The notes under the pieces are model-generated. The model saw only the letters and a list, made by a program, of their open reading frames with translations. It ran no database searches and was not told the DNA's origin. The position numbers and the translations under genes are program-made. From positions 1 to 25,118 of IMG/VR virus record IMGVR_UViG_3300025887_000129: 25,118 bases of DNA; one strand, 5' to 3'. This DNA is from a virus. Below are positions 14,468-24,100 of this stretch, piece by piece; the first letter of the stretch is position 1, and each line of letters opens with the position of its first letter.

Positions 14468-15487
14468 ATGGCATTTCCAACAGACCAAACAACATCACGA
14501 TTAGGCCAAGTCAACGCGACAGGTGATGATCGTTCCTTATTCCTCAAGCTTTACGCAGGGGAAGTATTAACAGCGTATGAAGAGAAGAACGTCTTCATGC
14601 CTCTACACCGCACCCGTACTATTTCTAATGGTAAGTCTGCAAGCTTCCCTTTAACTGGTACTGGTTCTGCAAAGTACCACACGGCTGGTACATTAATACA
14701 AGCGGATGCAATTAAGCATGGTGAGCGTATTGTGACCGTTGATGATTTGTTAATCAGCACACAATTCATTGCCAAAATTGACGAAGCAATGAACCACTAT
14801 GACGTGCGTTCTATCTATTCCAAAGAGTCAGGTAACGCATTAGCCAATGTGTCTGATCGCAACATTGCTCGTATCATTGCTAAAGCAGCCACAATCACTA
14901 CTTCTTCTTTAGCAGCTACAGCGTTTGGCGCTTCTTTTGCAGATGAGGTTTACACTGCTAACTTCAACATTGGTACTACTACTGCACATGCTTTAGACGG
15001 TGCTAAGATTGTCGCTGCTATCTATGCGGCTCTTGAAGAGTTCGATAAGAAAGACATTGGCGGTGATAAGGTTTGTGTACTACCACCTGCCCAATACTAC
15101 GCTCTATTGAACGTGCCTAGTGTTGCTAACGCTGCATGGTTAAACCGTGACGTGGGTGGTGAAGGTTCCGTAGCTTCAGGCGTGGTTCCACAGGTCGGTG
15201 GTGTTAAGATTATGATGAGTAATCATCTACCTAGCACTAACCAATCTTCTGCTTCTGGTGACGTTGAGCCAATAACTTCTACACGTACTGCCGCATATCG
15301 TGGTAACTACGCTGCTTTACGTGGTTTGATCTTCTCACAGGACGCTGCCGCAACTGTTAAGTTGCTGGACTTAGGCGTTGAGTCTGAGTATCAGATTGAT
15401 CGTCAAGGTACATTGATGGTTGCTAAGTACGCTATGGGTCATAACATCCTACGCCCTGCTTGTGCCATTTCTTTGAACGCTGTGTAA
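14468..15487 (+). CDS. Major capsid protein, T7 gp10A-like
   Basis: Builds the icosahedral shell (HK97 fold). The protein has 339 residues (T7 345). Strong family stretches are LFLKLYAGEVLTAYEEKNVF near residue 25, RTISNGKSASFPLTG, IDEAMNHYDVRSIYSKESG near residue 107 and the end AKYAMGHNILRPACA, which match T7 DIEDAMNHYDVRSEYTSQLG and IIAKYAMGHGGLRPEA. No sign of the gp10B frameshift product: the stop is followed within 25 bases by a terminator, leaving no room for a 50-residue extension. The gene is flanked by terminators on both sides. Confidence 0.97.
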   Translation: MAFPTDQTTSRLGQVNATGDDRSLFLKLYAGEVLTAYEEKNVFMPLHRTRTISNGKSASFPLTGTGSAKYHTAGTLIQADAIKHGERIVTVDDLLISTQFIAKIDEAMNHYDVRSIYSKESGNALANVSDRNIARIIAKAATITTSSLAATAFGASFADEVYTANFNIGTTTAHALDGAKIVAAIYAALEEFDKKDIGGDKVCVLPPAQYYALLNVPSVANAAWLNRDVGGEGSVASGVVPQVGGVKIMMSNHLPSTNQSSASGDVEPITSTRTAAYRGNYAALRGLIFSQDAAATVKLLDLGVESEYQIDRQGTLMVAKYAMGHNILRPACAISLNAV

Positions 15488-15508
15488 GCAGTCTAGTTCT
15501 AACCCAAA

Positions 15509-15542
15509 GGTGGGGAGATTAACTTCTCCCTGCCTTTTTTTT
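15509..15542 (+). terminator. Intrinsic terminator after the capsid gene (T-phi-like)
   Basis: A 10-bp stem with two wobble pairs, GGTGGGGAGA (15509-15518) and TCTCCCTGCC (15525-15534), with loop TTAACT and eight T following. T7 has its main late terminator at the same place, after gene 10. Read-through must occur for the tail genes that follow, unless another promoter exists in the next 20 bases, which looks unlikely. Confidence 0.92.
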
Positions 15543-15562
15543 CATTTTAAAAAGGGCTACCA

Positions 15563-16141
15563 ATGACTCCCACAACAAAACTGGAAGCTATTAATACTTT
15601 ACTGGCAACGATTGGTGAATCCCCTGTGAACTCTCTAACTTCAGGTTTAATTGAAGCTAGTGCTGCTGAACAGACGCTAGATAATGTAAGTCGAGATTTC
15701 CAATCACAAGGGTGGTCTTTTAACACTGACCTTACCTTTCAGCTTTCACCAGACGCATCAAATGAACTAGCACTTCCTGCTAACTGTTTGCATGTTGACA
15801 CCATTCATACACGCATGTCCTCAGATACTGACCTTGTTCAGCGAGGTATGAAGATGTATGACCGTATTAAAAACACTTACGCCATTGGCGTGGCTGTAGA
15901 AGTTGACATAGTAGTGTTGTTAGATTTTGAAGAGATGCCAGAAACAGCCAGACGCTACGTAGCTATCAGAGCAGCGCGTGTTCTACAAGACCGTGTACTT
16001 GGTTCAGAGTCACTACATTCTTTCAACGCCCGTGACGAACAGGTTGCTTGGAATAATCTATTACAGAATGAATCTGACGTACAGGACTTAAATATATTCG
16101 ACAACTATGAGACTAATTATATAGCTCATTATTACAGGTAG
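15563..16141 (+). CDS. Tail tubular protein A (adaptor), T7 gp11-like
   Basis: Forms the ring that joins the portal to the nozzle. The protein has 192 residues (T7 196). It opens LEAINTLLATIGESPVNSL, matching T7 LSAVNDILASIGEPPVSTL, followed by FQSQGWSFNTD and a C-terminal EEMPETARRYVAIRAARVLQ segment matching T7 DEMPECFRYWIVTKASRQF. The start lies 20 bases after the T-run of the capsid terminator. Confidence 0.94.
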   Translation: MTPTTKLEAINTLLATIGESPVNSLTSGLIEASAAEQTLDNVSRDFQSQGWSFNTDLTFQLSPDASNELALPANCLHVDTIHTRMSSDTDLVQRGMKMYDRIKNTYAIGVAVEVDIVVLLDFEEMPETARRYVAIRAARVLQDRVLGSESLHSFNARDEQVAWNNLLQNESDVQDLNIFDNYETNYIAHYYR

Positions 16142-16152
16142 GTGGTTTAACT

Positions 16153-18480
16153 ATGTCTTTAGTATCGGGTTCAATCCCCAATCTCCTCAACGGTGTCTCG
16201 CAGCAGCCTCCAAGCCTACGACACCCAAGCCAAGCCGAAGTACAAGAAAACGGATTATCTTCAGTTACAAGAGGATTGGAAAAGCGGCCTTGTACTGAAC
16301 ACGTAGCTAAACTTACTAGCAGCCTTGCAGGTACTACCGCCTTTCTACACCCTATTAAATACTCAAGTACGGAAGATTACACAGCCGTGTTTAGCAGTTC
16401 AGGGATTAAGGTATTTGACCAAGCAGGTACAGAGCGAACAGTTAAGGATAGCGCAGGTAATACACTTACAAGTCTTCCAACATACCTTACTGGAGTTACA
16501 GACTTTAATGCCAATGTTAACGCTGTGTCGGTAGGAGACACTACTTTTGTAGTTAACAAATCTAAGGTTGTAGCTCTTGATTCGTATACTCCTACAGCAC
16601 GACCTAACGAAGCTATGTTCTATGTACGACAGGCTGACTACGGCCTTACATATAAAATTACAGTGGGCAGTGCTACAGCTACTTACACAACTCCTGATGG
16701 TTCATCATCCGCACATTCTGCTCAGATTGGTACGGACTATATAGCTACTCAGTTATTTAACAACTTATCTATTTCTTCCCCTTTTGTTAAAGAAAGAATT
16801 GGCTCAGTGATCTACGTTAAAAACCCTTCTGCTGACTTCACAATCACATCTAGTGACGGTGCAGGTGACAGATTCCTATACTCCTTTAAAGGCCAGACGA
16901 TTGACTTTAAGAACCTTCCTCGTAAGGGTAAGGTAGGCTTTAGAATTAAGGTGGCAGGTAGTAACGAAAAGAAGCAGGATGACCATTATGTACACCTAAC
17001 TCAAGGTGACAACACTAACAACGAGTTAATATGGAAAGAGACTGTAGGTGGTTTTGCAGTAGATGGGTCAGCACTAAAGAACCGCATAAACGCACTAACT
17101 ATGCCCCACAGTCTTCGTAAAGAAGTTAACGGTACTTTTACCTTTGCACCTTTAACGTGGGATGACCGAGAAGCAGGAGATGAGGATACTAACCCTGTAC
17201 CTTCTTTTATCGGCTACAAGATTAACGATATATTCTTTCACCGTAACCGTTTAGGTTTTCTTGCAGATGAGAACGTAATCTTCAGTGAAGCAGGAGAGTT
17301 CTACAACTTCTTCCCTAAGACTGTATTAACTATTCTTGATTCTAACCCGATAGACGTGGCTGTATCTAACAACCAAATATCTATCCTGAAACACGCAATA
17401 CCCTTTAATGAATCCTTGTTGATCTTTTCTGACTTGACGCAGTTCATGTTGACAGCTTCAGAGCTATTAACACCTGACACTGTGCATATAGATGTATCTA
17501 CTAACTTTGAAGCTAACCTTACTGCTAAACCAGTAGGCGCAGGTCGTTATGTATTCTTTGGGTTTTCCAAGGGTAAGTGGGCAGGTATCCGAGAATACTA
17601 CGTAGAGCAGTCTTCTGAAACTAATGATGCGGCTGACGTATCGGCTCACGTACCTAACTACATCGAAGGTAACATCCGAAGTCTTGCAGCTTCCTCTAAC
17701 GAAGATATGCTTTTGGTACTGACAGATGACAAACCCAACTCAGTGTTCGTTTACCGCTACTACTGGCGGGGTGAAGAGAAACTACAATCAGCTTGGTCTG
17801 AATGGAAGTTCTCAGGAGTAGTACGCTCCACAGCATTTAACGGCTCAGTGATTAAGCTGGTGGTTGAATACAGTGATGGTCTGTACTTAGAAAACCTCAG
17901 TCTAGCTAACGATAGTGCAAGCACTGATATGGTCTATACTTCTACATTAGGTAACTATGCAGGTGGTGCAGTTTTATTAGACAGGCGTTATAAGATAGCA
18001 AGCAGCACCCTACCTTATACAGACAGCAACACTATATTTGTTAACAACACTGGCTCCATACGCTCACAGTCAGAAGCCCTAGCAGATTATGCAGGTGGTG
18101 CTGTGATTTACGCAGGTATACCGTACACCTTTAAGTATAAGTTCAGTGAGCAAATCTTAAAGCAAGACAACAAGGCAGTAACTACTAACAATCTTCAGAT
18201 CAGAACCTTCCATATAACTTATAACGACACAGCCTACTTTAAGGTTGAAAGCGAACCTACAGCACGTCCAGTGTATATTAGGGAGTTTAACGGAAGAATT
18301 ATCGGTGGCTTAAACAACCTATTGGGTCAAGCTAACCTTGATGAAGGTACATATCGCGTTCCTATAAATACAAACTCTAAGTACGTCAATGTGACAATTA
18401 CTTCAGACAGTTATTTACCGTGTGTGTTCCAAAGTGCTGAGTACGAAGGTTTCTTAACTCAAAGAACGTCAAGGATTTAA
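16153..18480 (+). CDS. Tail tubular protein B (nozzle), T7 gp12-like
   Basis: Forms the tail nozzle. The protein has 775 residues (T7 794). It opens GSIPNLLNGVSQQPPSLRHP, matching T7 QSIKNLKGGISQQPDILRYP, then ENGLSSVTRGLEKRP. The middle has DTNPVPSFIGYKINDIFFHR and NRLGFLADENVIFSEAGEF, then DPIDVAVS-like NPIDVAVSNNQISILKHAIPF. The end (GTYRVPINTNSKYVNVTITS) also follows T7. It sits 11 bases after the adaptor gene and 5 before the gp13-like gene. Confidence 0.95.
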   Translation: MSLVSGSIPNLLNGVSQQPPSLRHPSQAEVQENGLSSVTRGLEKRPCTEHVAKLTSSLAGTTAFLHPIKYSSTEDYTAVFSSSGIKVFDQAGTERTVKDSAGNTLTSLPTYLTGVTDFNANVNAVSVGDTTFVVNKSKVVALDSYTPTARPNEAMFYVRQADYGLTYKITVGSATATYTTPDGSSSAHSAQIGTDYIATQLFNNLSISSPFVKERIGSVIYVKNPSADFTITSSDGAGDRFLYSFKGQTIDFKNLPRKGKVGFRIKVAGSNEKKQDDHYVHLTQGDNTNNELIWKETVGGFAVDGSALKNRINALTMPHSLRKEVNGTFTFAPLTWDDREAGDEDTNPVPSFIGYKINDIFFHRNRLGFLADENVIFSEAGEFYNFFPKTVLTILDSNPIDVAVSNNQISILKHAIPFNESLLIFSDLTQFMLTASELLTPDTVHIDVSTNFEANLTAKPVGAGRYVFFGFSKGKWAGIREYYVEQSSETNDAADVSAHVPNYIEGNIRSLAASSNEDMLLVLTDDKPNSVFVYRYYWRGEEKLQSAWSEWKFSGVVRSTAFNGSVIKLVVEYSDGLYLENLSLANDSASTDMVYTSTLGNYAGGAVLLDRRYKIASSTLPYTDSNTIFVNNTGSIRSQSEALADYAGGAVIYAGIPYTFKYKFSEQILKQDNKAVTTNNLQIRTFHITYNDTAYFKVESEPTARPVYIREFNGRIIGGLNNLLGQANLDEGTYRVPINTNSKYVNVTITSDSYLPCVFQSAEYEGFLTQRTSRI

Positions 18481-18485
18481 CGCTT

Positions 18486-18944
18486 ATGGCCCACTACCGA
18501 GAGGCTACAGAACAGGATGTTCAAGAACTTTCAGAAAAGATGCGTGAGGCAGATGCTATTGAAGTAATGGCCTCCAATGGCTTAACGCCTTTAGAAGCTT
18601 TAACACAAGGCTTTGAGTTATCTGAAAGTCTTGCAATCATCCATAAAGATGAACTCATAGGTATGTTTGGAGTTGCAAAGGTCGGGGAGGACATTGGTTC
18701 TCCTTGGATGCTTGGCTCAGACAAAATACCAGAGATAAAAAAAGACCTTTTAACACAAGCCCTAGATTGGGTAGTGGAAACCAACAAGCAGTACCCCCTC
18801 CTCGTTAACTATGTTGATGCTCGTAATAAAGTAGCAATCAGATGGTTAAAGTATTTAGGTTTTAACTTCGTTAGAAAAATACCTTACCACGGGACAGGGC
18901 GTGTACCTTTTTATGAATTTGTAAGGATTGATGCTGATGTGTGA
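18486..18944 (+). CDS. Internal virion protein A, T7 gp13-like, GNAT-fold
   Basis: 152 residues (T7 gp13 138). The sequence has the N-terminal YREATEQDVQELSEKM and the C-terminal DARNKVAIRWLKYLGFNFVR typical of GNAT acetyltransferases. T7 gp13 shows the same style (VGNTSHIRFLKTIGAVF) and lies at the same place. The acetyl-CoA loop consensus (Q/RxxGxG/A) is not evident, so a structural or assembly role is more likely than catalysis. The stop overlaps the start of the next gene. Confidence 0.85.
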   Translation: MAHYREATEQDVQELSEKMREADAIEVMASNGLTPLEALTQGFELSESLAIIHKDELIGMFGVAKVGEDIGSPWMLGSDKIPEIKKDLLTQALDWVVETNKQYPLLVNYVDARNKVAIRWLKYLGFNFVRKIPYHGTGRVPFYEFVRIDADV

Positions 18945-19440
18945 TGCAGGAACAATACTGTCTGCTATGACTTCCATTGTTGCAGCAGATGAACAACAAC
19001 AACAAGCCCAACGTAATGAGGCTTCGGCAAACGCTGCCTACCTAAATGACGTAAGGCAACTTAACTTAAGACAACGTGAAGAACAAGAAGCTGAGTCCCA
19101 ACGTGGAATGGAAGCAGACATTCAAAGCATGAAAGATGTTTCTACAGCTAGAACCGCTTCAGGTGAGTCGGGTGTATCTGGTCTATCCGTAGATGCGCTT
19201 ATGACCGACATAATGCGTCAAAACTTATTTGACGATACCAAGGCCGACTCCAACCTTTCATCTACTGAAGCACAAATAGCGCAGCAGAAGAAAGGAGCAG
19301 AATCGGGGCGGCAATCCCGCATCAACTCAGTACCATACCCAAGCTTTGCAGCTACTGCCTTACAAATTGGTGGTAGTGCCTATGAAGGTGGCTACTTTAA
19401 GGGAACAGACCCTTACAAAGCCCGTATAGCTAAACTATAA
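18937..19440 (+). CDS. Internal virion protein B, T7 gp14-like
   Basis: 167 residues (T7 gp14 196). Starts MCDAGTILSAMTSIVAADEQ, then a long Gln/Glu-rich helix (QRNEASANAAYLNDVRQLNL) and an Ala/Ser-rich second half. T7 gp14 also begins MC followed by a small hydrophobic stretch and an Ala/Gln helix, and forms the outer-membrane channel on ejection. ATG 18937 is chosen because AAGGA ends 9 bases before it; ATG 18931 would be too close. It overlaps the gp13-like stop by 8 bases. Confidence 0.85.
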   Translation: MCDAGTILSAMTSIVAADEQQQQAQRNEASANAAYLNDVRQLNLRQREEQEAESQRGMEADIQSMKDVSTARTASGESGVSGLSVDALMTDIMRQNLFDDTKADSNLSSTEAQIAQQKKGAESGRQSRINSVPYPSFAATALQIGGSAYEGGYFKGTDPYKARIAKL

Positions 19441-19457
19441 CATAAGGAGTTTTCGCT

Positions 19458-21176
19458 GTGGCGAGACAACGTGTACAGACCAAATATGCAGCTAATCAGG
19501 TGCGCCTGACCCCTCAAGCATCCCCAGTAAATACTTACGTACAACCTGCTCGTAACGACCAGATTAGTAAGGCATTAGATGCAGTAACGGGTAATGTTAG
19601 TCGTGCAGCCGCTAAAACAGACAGGGCTAAAGAGCAATCAAAGTCTGCTGAATTTCAAATACAAAAGTTAATGGCGGTGGAAGCTGCTTACAATGATGGA
19701 AGCTTGGGCGATTGGGCGACAGTCAGTAAAGGTTTTTCACTAGCTAACGACCCTCAGTATGGCCCTGCATTGCAGGTAGCATACAACCAAAAAGTAGGAA
19801 CTGAGGCAGGTATTAATGTACAGTCTGAATTGTTTAAATGGGACAGTGAAAACCCTAATTTAAGACAAAGTGACCCAGTAGCCTACAGTGAGCAGTTAGA
19901 TGCCATTACAAAGCAATTACTGACACAACACTTAGGGCCAGATTCCATAGACGCAGTTGGCTACCAATCTGCTATACGTACTCAAGTGAACGCTGCCCAG
20001 AACCAACTTAAGAGCCAACAAGTCTCTGAGTATAAAGTTGTACAAGCTCAACTTCCTTTAGAAAACTTCTTTACTCAATTAGGTGCAAATGTAAATGTTG
20101 CACACTTAGGGTCGGCAGGACTTACTAATGCGGAACGTACATCTGCTATTGGTGAAGCTGTGTCTCAAACACTACAAGCAACATTCGGAACTAATACAAT
20201 ACCGCCAAAAGCACTTAATGGAGCTACAACTGACTTCCTAATCACACTGGCAAATGAAAACAAAAACTTAGACCTACTAGATATTGCAAAGACTATTAGC
20301 ACTGGTAATGGTGGGTTCTTGTACGGTATTCAAAGTGAAAAGAAGAAACTACTTGCTGCCCAAAGAACCCTAGCAAGCCAGTTGAGTAGTGAAGATGCAG
20401 TTGCTTACGCACAGAAAAACCGCAAAATGGCAATCGCTAAAGATGATTACCAAGAAGCTGCTTTTCAGTATTACAACATACACGGTGACTTTGAAGATTT
20501 TGACGGCCCAGAGTCTAGTCAAGGTATGGGTGCTTACGATATTAGTGTAATTCAAAAAAGAATTGCTGATTTTAAAGAAAGCCCAACGCTCACTCAAAAT
20601 GATTACGAAAACTTCTACAATCAGTTTAGTAGTGTAACTGAGCTAACTCCCGACAGGGCACAGGAAATGCTCGAAAAAATGACTATAGGGAGCATGGCAG
20701 AATATCGTTTAGCCAAGGCAGCAATGGGTGACGTTATTAATAAGCGTGGTTCAGTGTTTACAGGTGACTCGTACAAAGCTGCTTCATCTATTATAGATAA
20801 AAAATACGGTATTGACCCTCAAAAGAATATAAGTATCTCTAGTATTAGTCTTGCGGCTCAAGATGAGTTTAACATGTCAAAAGCTGACTTTAAGCAAAGA
20901 GTAACATCATATGTTGTAGACCAACGCACCCTTGATAAAGCCTTAAAAGTAATTGGCGAGGAGGACTTAAGTGGAACGTCCTTGCATCTACTTGATTATG
21001 AGGTGAAGTACAGGCTCTACAAGCAAGCAGCAAAAGACTCTGTTGAAGCAAACGCAACTGATATAAATAGTAAAACAAACAATTCCCAAGCTCAGACTAC
21101 AGTACCTCAAGTGGGTGCTACCGTAGTTATCGCTGGTCGGAACGTAACTGTTACACAAACAACAGCATCACAGTAG
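19458..21176 (+). CDS. Internal virion protein C, T7 gp15-like
   Basis: 572 residues (T7 gp15 747), starting with GTG after a clear TAAGGAG. The position between the gp14- and gp16-like genes identifies it; similarity to gp15 is otherwise weak by eye. The protein is mostly helical, with an N-terminal region rich in Ala, Lys and Gln (KALDAVTGNVSRAAAKTDRA) and no membrane segment. In T7, gp15 and gp16 form the tube that spans the periplasm on DNA ejection. The C-terminal ~45 residues (NNSQAQTTVPQVGATVV and on) are low complexity. Confidence 0.8.
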   Translation: MARQRVQTKYAANQVRLTPQASPVNTYVQPARNDQISKALDAVTGNVSRAAAKTDRAKEQSKSAEFQIQKLMAVEAAYNDGSLGDWATVSKGFSLANDPQYGPALQVAYNQKVGTEAGINVQSELFKWDSENPNLRQSDPVAYSEQLDAITKQLLTQHLGPDSIDAVGYQSAIRTQVNAAQNQLKSQQVSEYKVVQAQLPLENFFTQLGANVNVAHLGSAGLTNAERTSAIGEAVSQTLQATFGTNTIPPKALNGATTDFLITLANENKNLDLLDIAKTISTGNGGFLYGIQSEKKKLLAAQRTLASQLSSEDAVAYAQKNRKMAIAKDDYQEAAFQYYNIHGDFEDFDGPESSQGMGAYDISVIQKRIADFKESPTLTQNDYENFYNQFSSVTELTPDRAQEMLEKMTIGSMAEYRLAKAAMGDVINKRGSVFTGDSYKAASSIIDKKYGIDPQKNISISSISLAAQDEFNMSKADFKQRVTSYVVDQRTLDKALKVIGEEDLSGTSLHLLDYEVKYRLYKQAAKDSVEANATDINSKTNNSQAQTTVPQVGATVVIAGRNVTVTQTTASQ

Positions 21177-21187
21177 GAGGCAGACAG

Positions 21188-24100
21188 ATGACATACGAAT
21201 ATGATCTTGGGGGTGTAACACACACCACAAGCAAGCTATTAACCGAACAAGAGATTGAGTCTGCTGTACTCCAGTACGAAAACTCAGGTATTTTAGACCC
21301 TGAAGCTCAAAGGCAGGAACAACAGTCTTACCAAATGAACACCCAAAACAAGGGTCTTCTTGATGCTTACCGCATGGTTTATAACAGGGAGAACGAAAAG
21401 GCGTTTGAAGGTACTGATGCCGAACTGACTGACGCATACTACGAAAGAATGAGGCACTTTGAAGGTAGCTTTGACGAATTAGGTGGACTCCTGTTCCGCT
21501 TAAACGGTGACTACTATTCTGAGGAAGAGAAGGGTGCCCTTGGAGCTATGTGGCATAACTGGGAAAAAACAGTACCTTTCTACAGCGACAAAGATCAATT
21601 TTGGAAAGGTATAGGAGATTATTCAGAAGCTTCAGCTACTGATATTCTAGGTACTTGGGCACCTCTAGCTGCTTCTGTAGCAACTTTAGGTTTTGGGGCA
21701 CCTGCTGCTGTAGCAACCAGTAAAGCAGGTCAAGAAGCAGCTAAAGCTGCCGTAAAATGGCAGTTAACTAAATACTTAGGAAATCACTTCTTACAAGGCG
21801 TAAAGCAAGCTGCTCCTTGGGCATTAGGTAATAGTTTAGCCCTACAAAATGTAAAGACTGACTTAGGCGTAATTGATGGTACTTCGTTAGAGCAGACCGC
21901 TATGGATGTTACCATTGGTAGCTTTGTAAACGGTTCACTTTCGACAACCTTCGGAGGCGGTAAAATAGCCTTAAGTAAAATGGGCGACAAAGGAGTAGAC
22001 CCTAAAACACCTAAGACAAAAACACCTAAAGACCCAAAAGGCACCCCTCTGACACCTGAAGGTGAAGCACAGACCTTTGCAGCAGCCAGCAAGTTTATGG
22101 ACGACATGGCTGACCCTTCAGTAAAAAATCAAGAACGTGTTGATAGCAGAAATGCTTTTCTTGATTCTGTGGCTGAAGCTACGTTAGAGAACATACAAAA
22201 AAGCTCTAAGTCAGGGCAACGTATTACGCAAGAACAGGCTAGACAAAACGCTTTAGACCGTCTTACAGAATTAGGTGTAAAGGACTTTACTCCATTAGAG
22301 ATATTAGAAAAGCTTAAAAAACTTCCTGAATCCCACGGTAACTTTTCAAGCTTTGCGGCTTTGGCTGTAGATATTGAAACAAGCCTGTATAACAGTTGGG
22401 CAAAGGCATACAAAGAAGGAACACCAGCTATGGATGCTTTTTCTATGTACAACGATGCTGTAGGTGTAGCTTCAAGGTATTCAGGCGAAGCAGCTAGGGC
22501 ACTCAACTATCAGAAAGCTAGGGCACGTCTTAAACCTAATGAATTAGCTGAAGTGTTAGAAAGTATGTCTAGTACGCATACTGCTGCCGAAGCTAGAGAT
22601 GCCTTTGAAGCACTAAGTAATGCTAGGTGGGGCACTCAAAGAACTGGGGCACAAAGAGCTTTAGGCGTAGCAGAGTCAGCAGTAGATGTTATTAGTGAGG
22701 TACGTACTTACAACCTACTCTCTGCTGCTTCAACTATGATTGTGAACACCGTTTCAGGCTATCTAAACATGAACCAACAATGGCTTCAAAAGTCGTTAGG
22801 TGGTATCACTAGCTTAAAAGGGCGTGAGTTATCTGAAGGTCTGCTTCAAGGTGTAAACATGCACCGTAACTTGATTCAAACACTTTCTTATATGGCAAGG
22901 GCTGTTAACTCATCTAAAGGCTATATTGACCGTCAAAGGTCTTCAGCAGAGCTTGGGGATAGAGGTAACGACATAGCATTAGGCAACCGAGACTTCCAGA
23001 TATTTGGTGACTCAAAGTTAACTGGAGGTGCCCCTAGCAGTATAGCAAAGCAAGAGGGTGAGTCTGCTGCTGTGTATGGAACTAACATCCTTGGCAACGT
23101 ATGGAGAGCATTAGGTAAGCGAGGAATTGCTGGAACTGATGAGTGGATTAAACACGCACAGTTTAGGACTGAACTGCAAAACCTAGTAGTTGCTCAATTA
23201 CAAAAGGACGAAGGACTAAGCTTTGGACAGGCATATATTAAATCAGAAGGTGTGGTTAATAAGCTTACAAAGCAGCAAATAGATAATTCTATAAATGGCA
23301 CTATGTCTCGCAACCCTTTAATTGCCAAAGCACTCGTTAGTGCCCGTGAGATTGCCTTTCAGAATGGCTTTAGAAATGACCCCGCAGGTGCCGTAGGTAA
23401 AGGAGCTAATGACTTTATCCATACAGGACAAATAGCTGGTAAGCAGGTTGCTCCTATATTTATGACCAAGCTTATCGGTAACGCCATATCCCCTTTCGTG
23501 CGTACACCATCTAACATTTATAGCCACTTAGGTGAAATGACTCCAGTGTTGCAGATGTTTAGTAAAACAATGCGAGACACAATGCAAGCAGGAGGCCCAC
23601 GGGCCAGAGAGATGGAGAACAAAATCCTATTCGGCTCTGTGTTGTGGGCTTCCGCAGCTACAATGGCTATGACGAATATGACTTCAAACTCTGGTTCAGG
23701 TAGTAAGGGACAACGTAATGTAGAAAAGGCAGTTAACGGCACTGGCTACGCTATCGTTCTTGATGACGGAACTCGTTATAACATAAGAAAAGGCGACCCA
23801 TACGCTAAACCTTTATTAATTATGGCTCGTATCAAAGATGTATTTGAGTACGGGGATGAAAAGGAACAGAGTGAATTAATGGGTTCTCTAGTAGTAGCTA
23901 CTATTAAGTCTATGGCAGAGATGCCTACACTTACAGGTGCAGGTGATATTGTTGCTCTTTTAGATGAGCAATCAGCAGGTGATGCAGTTACTAAGTTTGG
24001 TAATAATTATGCAACATCCTTTTTGCCTTACACACGTATGATTAGAGAGTTGTTGGTAGAGTCAGGAAACGATGTGCTGATACCCGAAGTATTAGATTTG

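Noticed and set aside
15481-15508. Possible gp10B-type frameshift extension of the capsid protein
   Set aside because: A terminator begins 22 bases after the stop, leaving no room for the extension seen in T7.
22129-22506. 125-codon antisense ORF, and other antisense ORFs at 21784-22107, 3342-3659 and 13953-14258
   Set aside because: Each lies opposite a well-supported gene, with no ribosome site or family signal; they look like codon-bias shadows.
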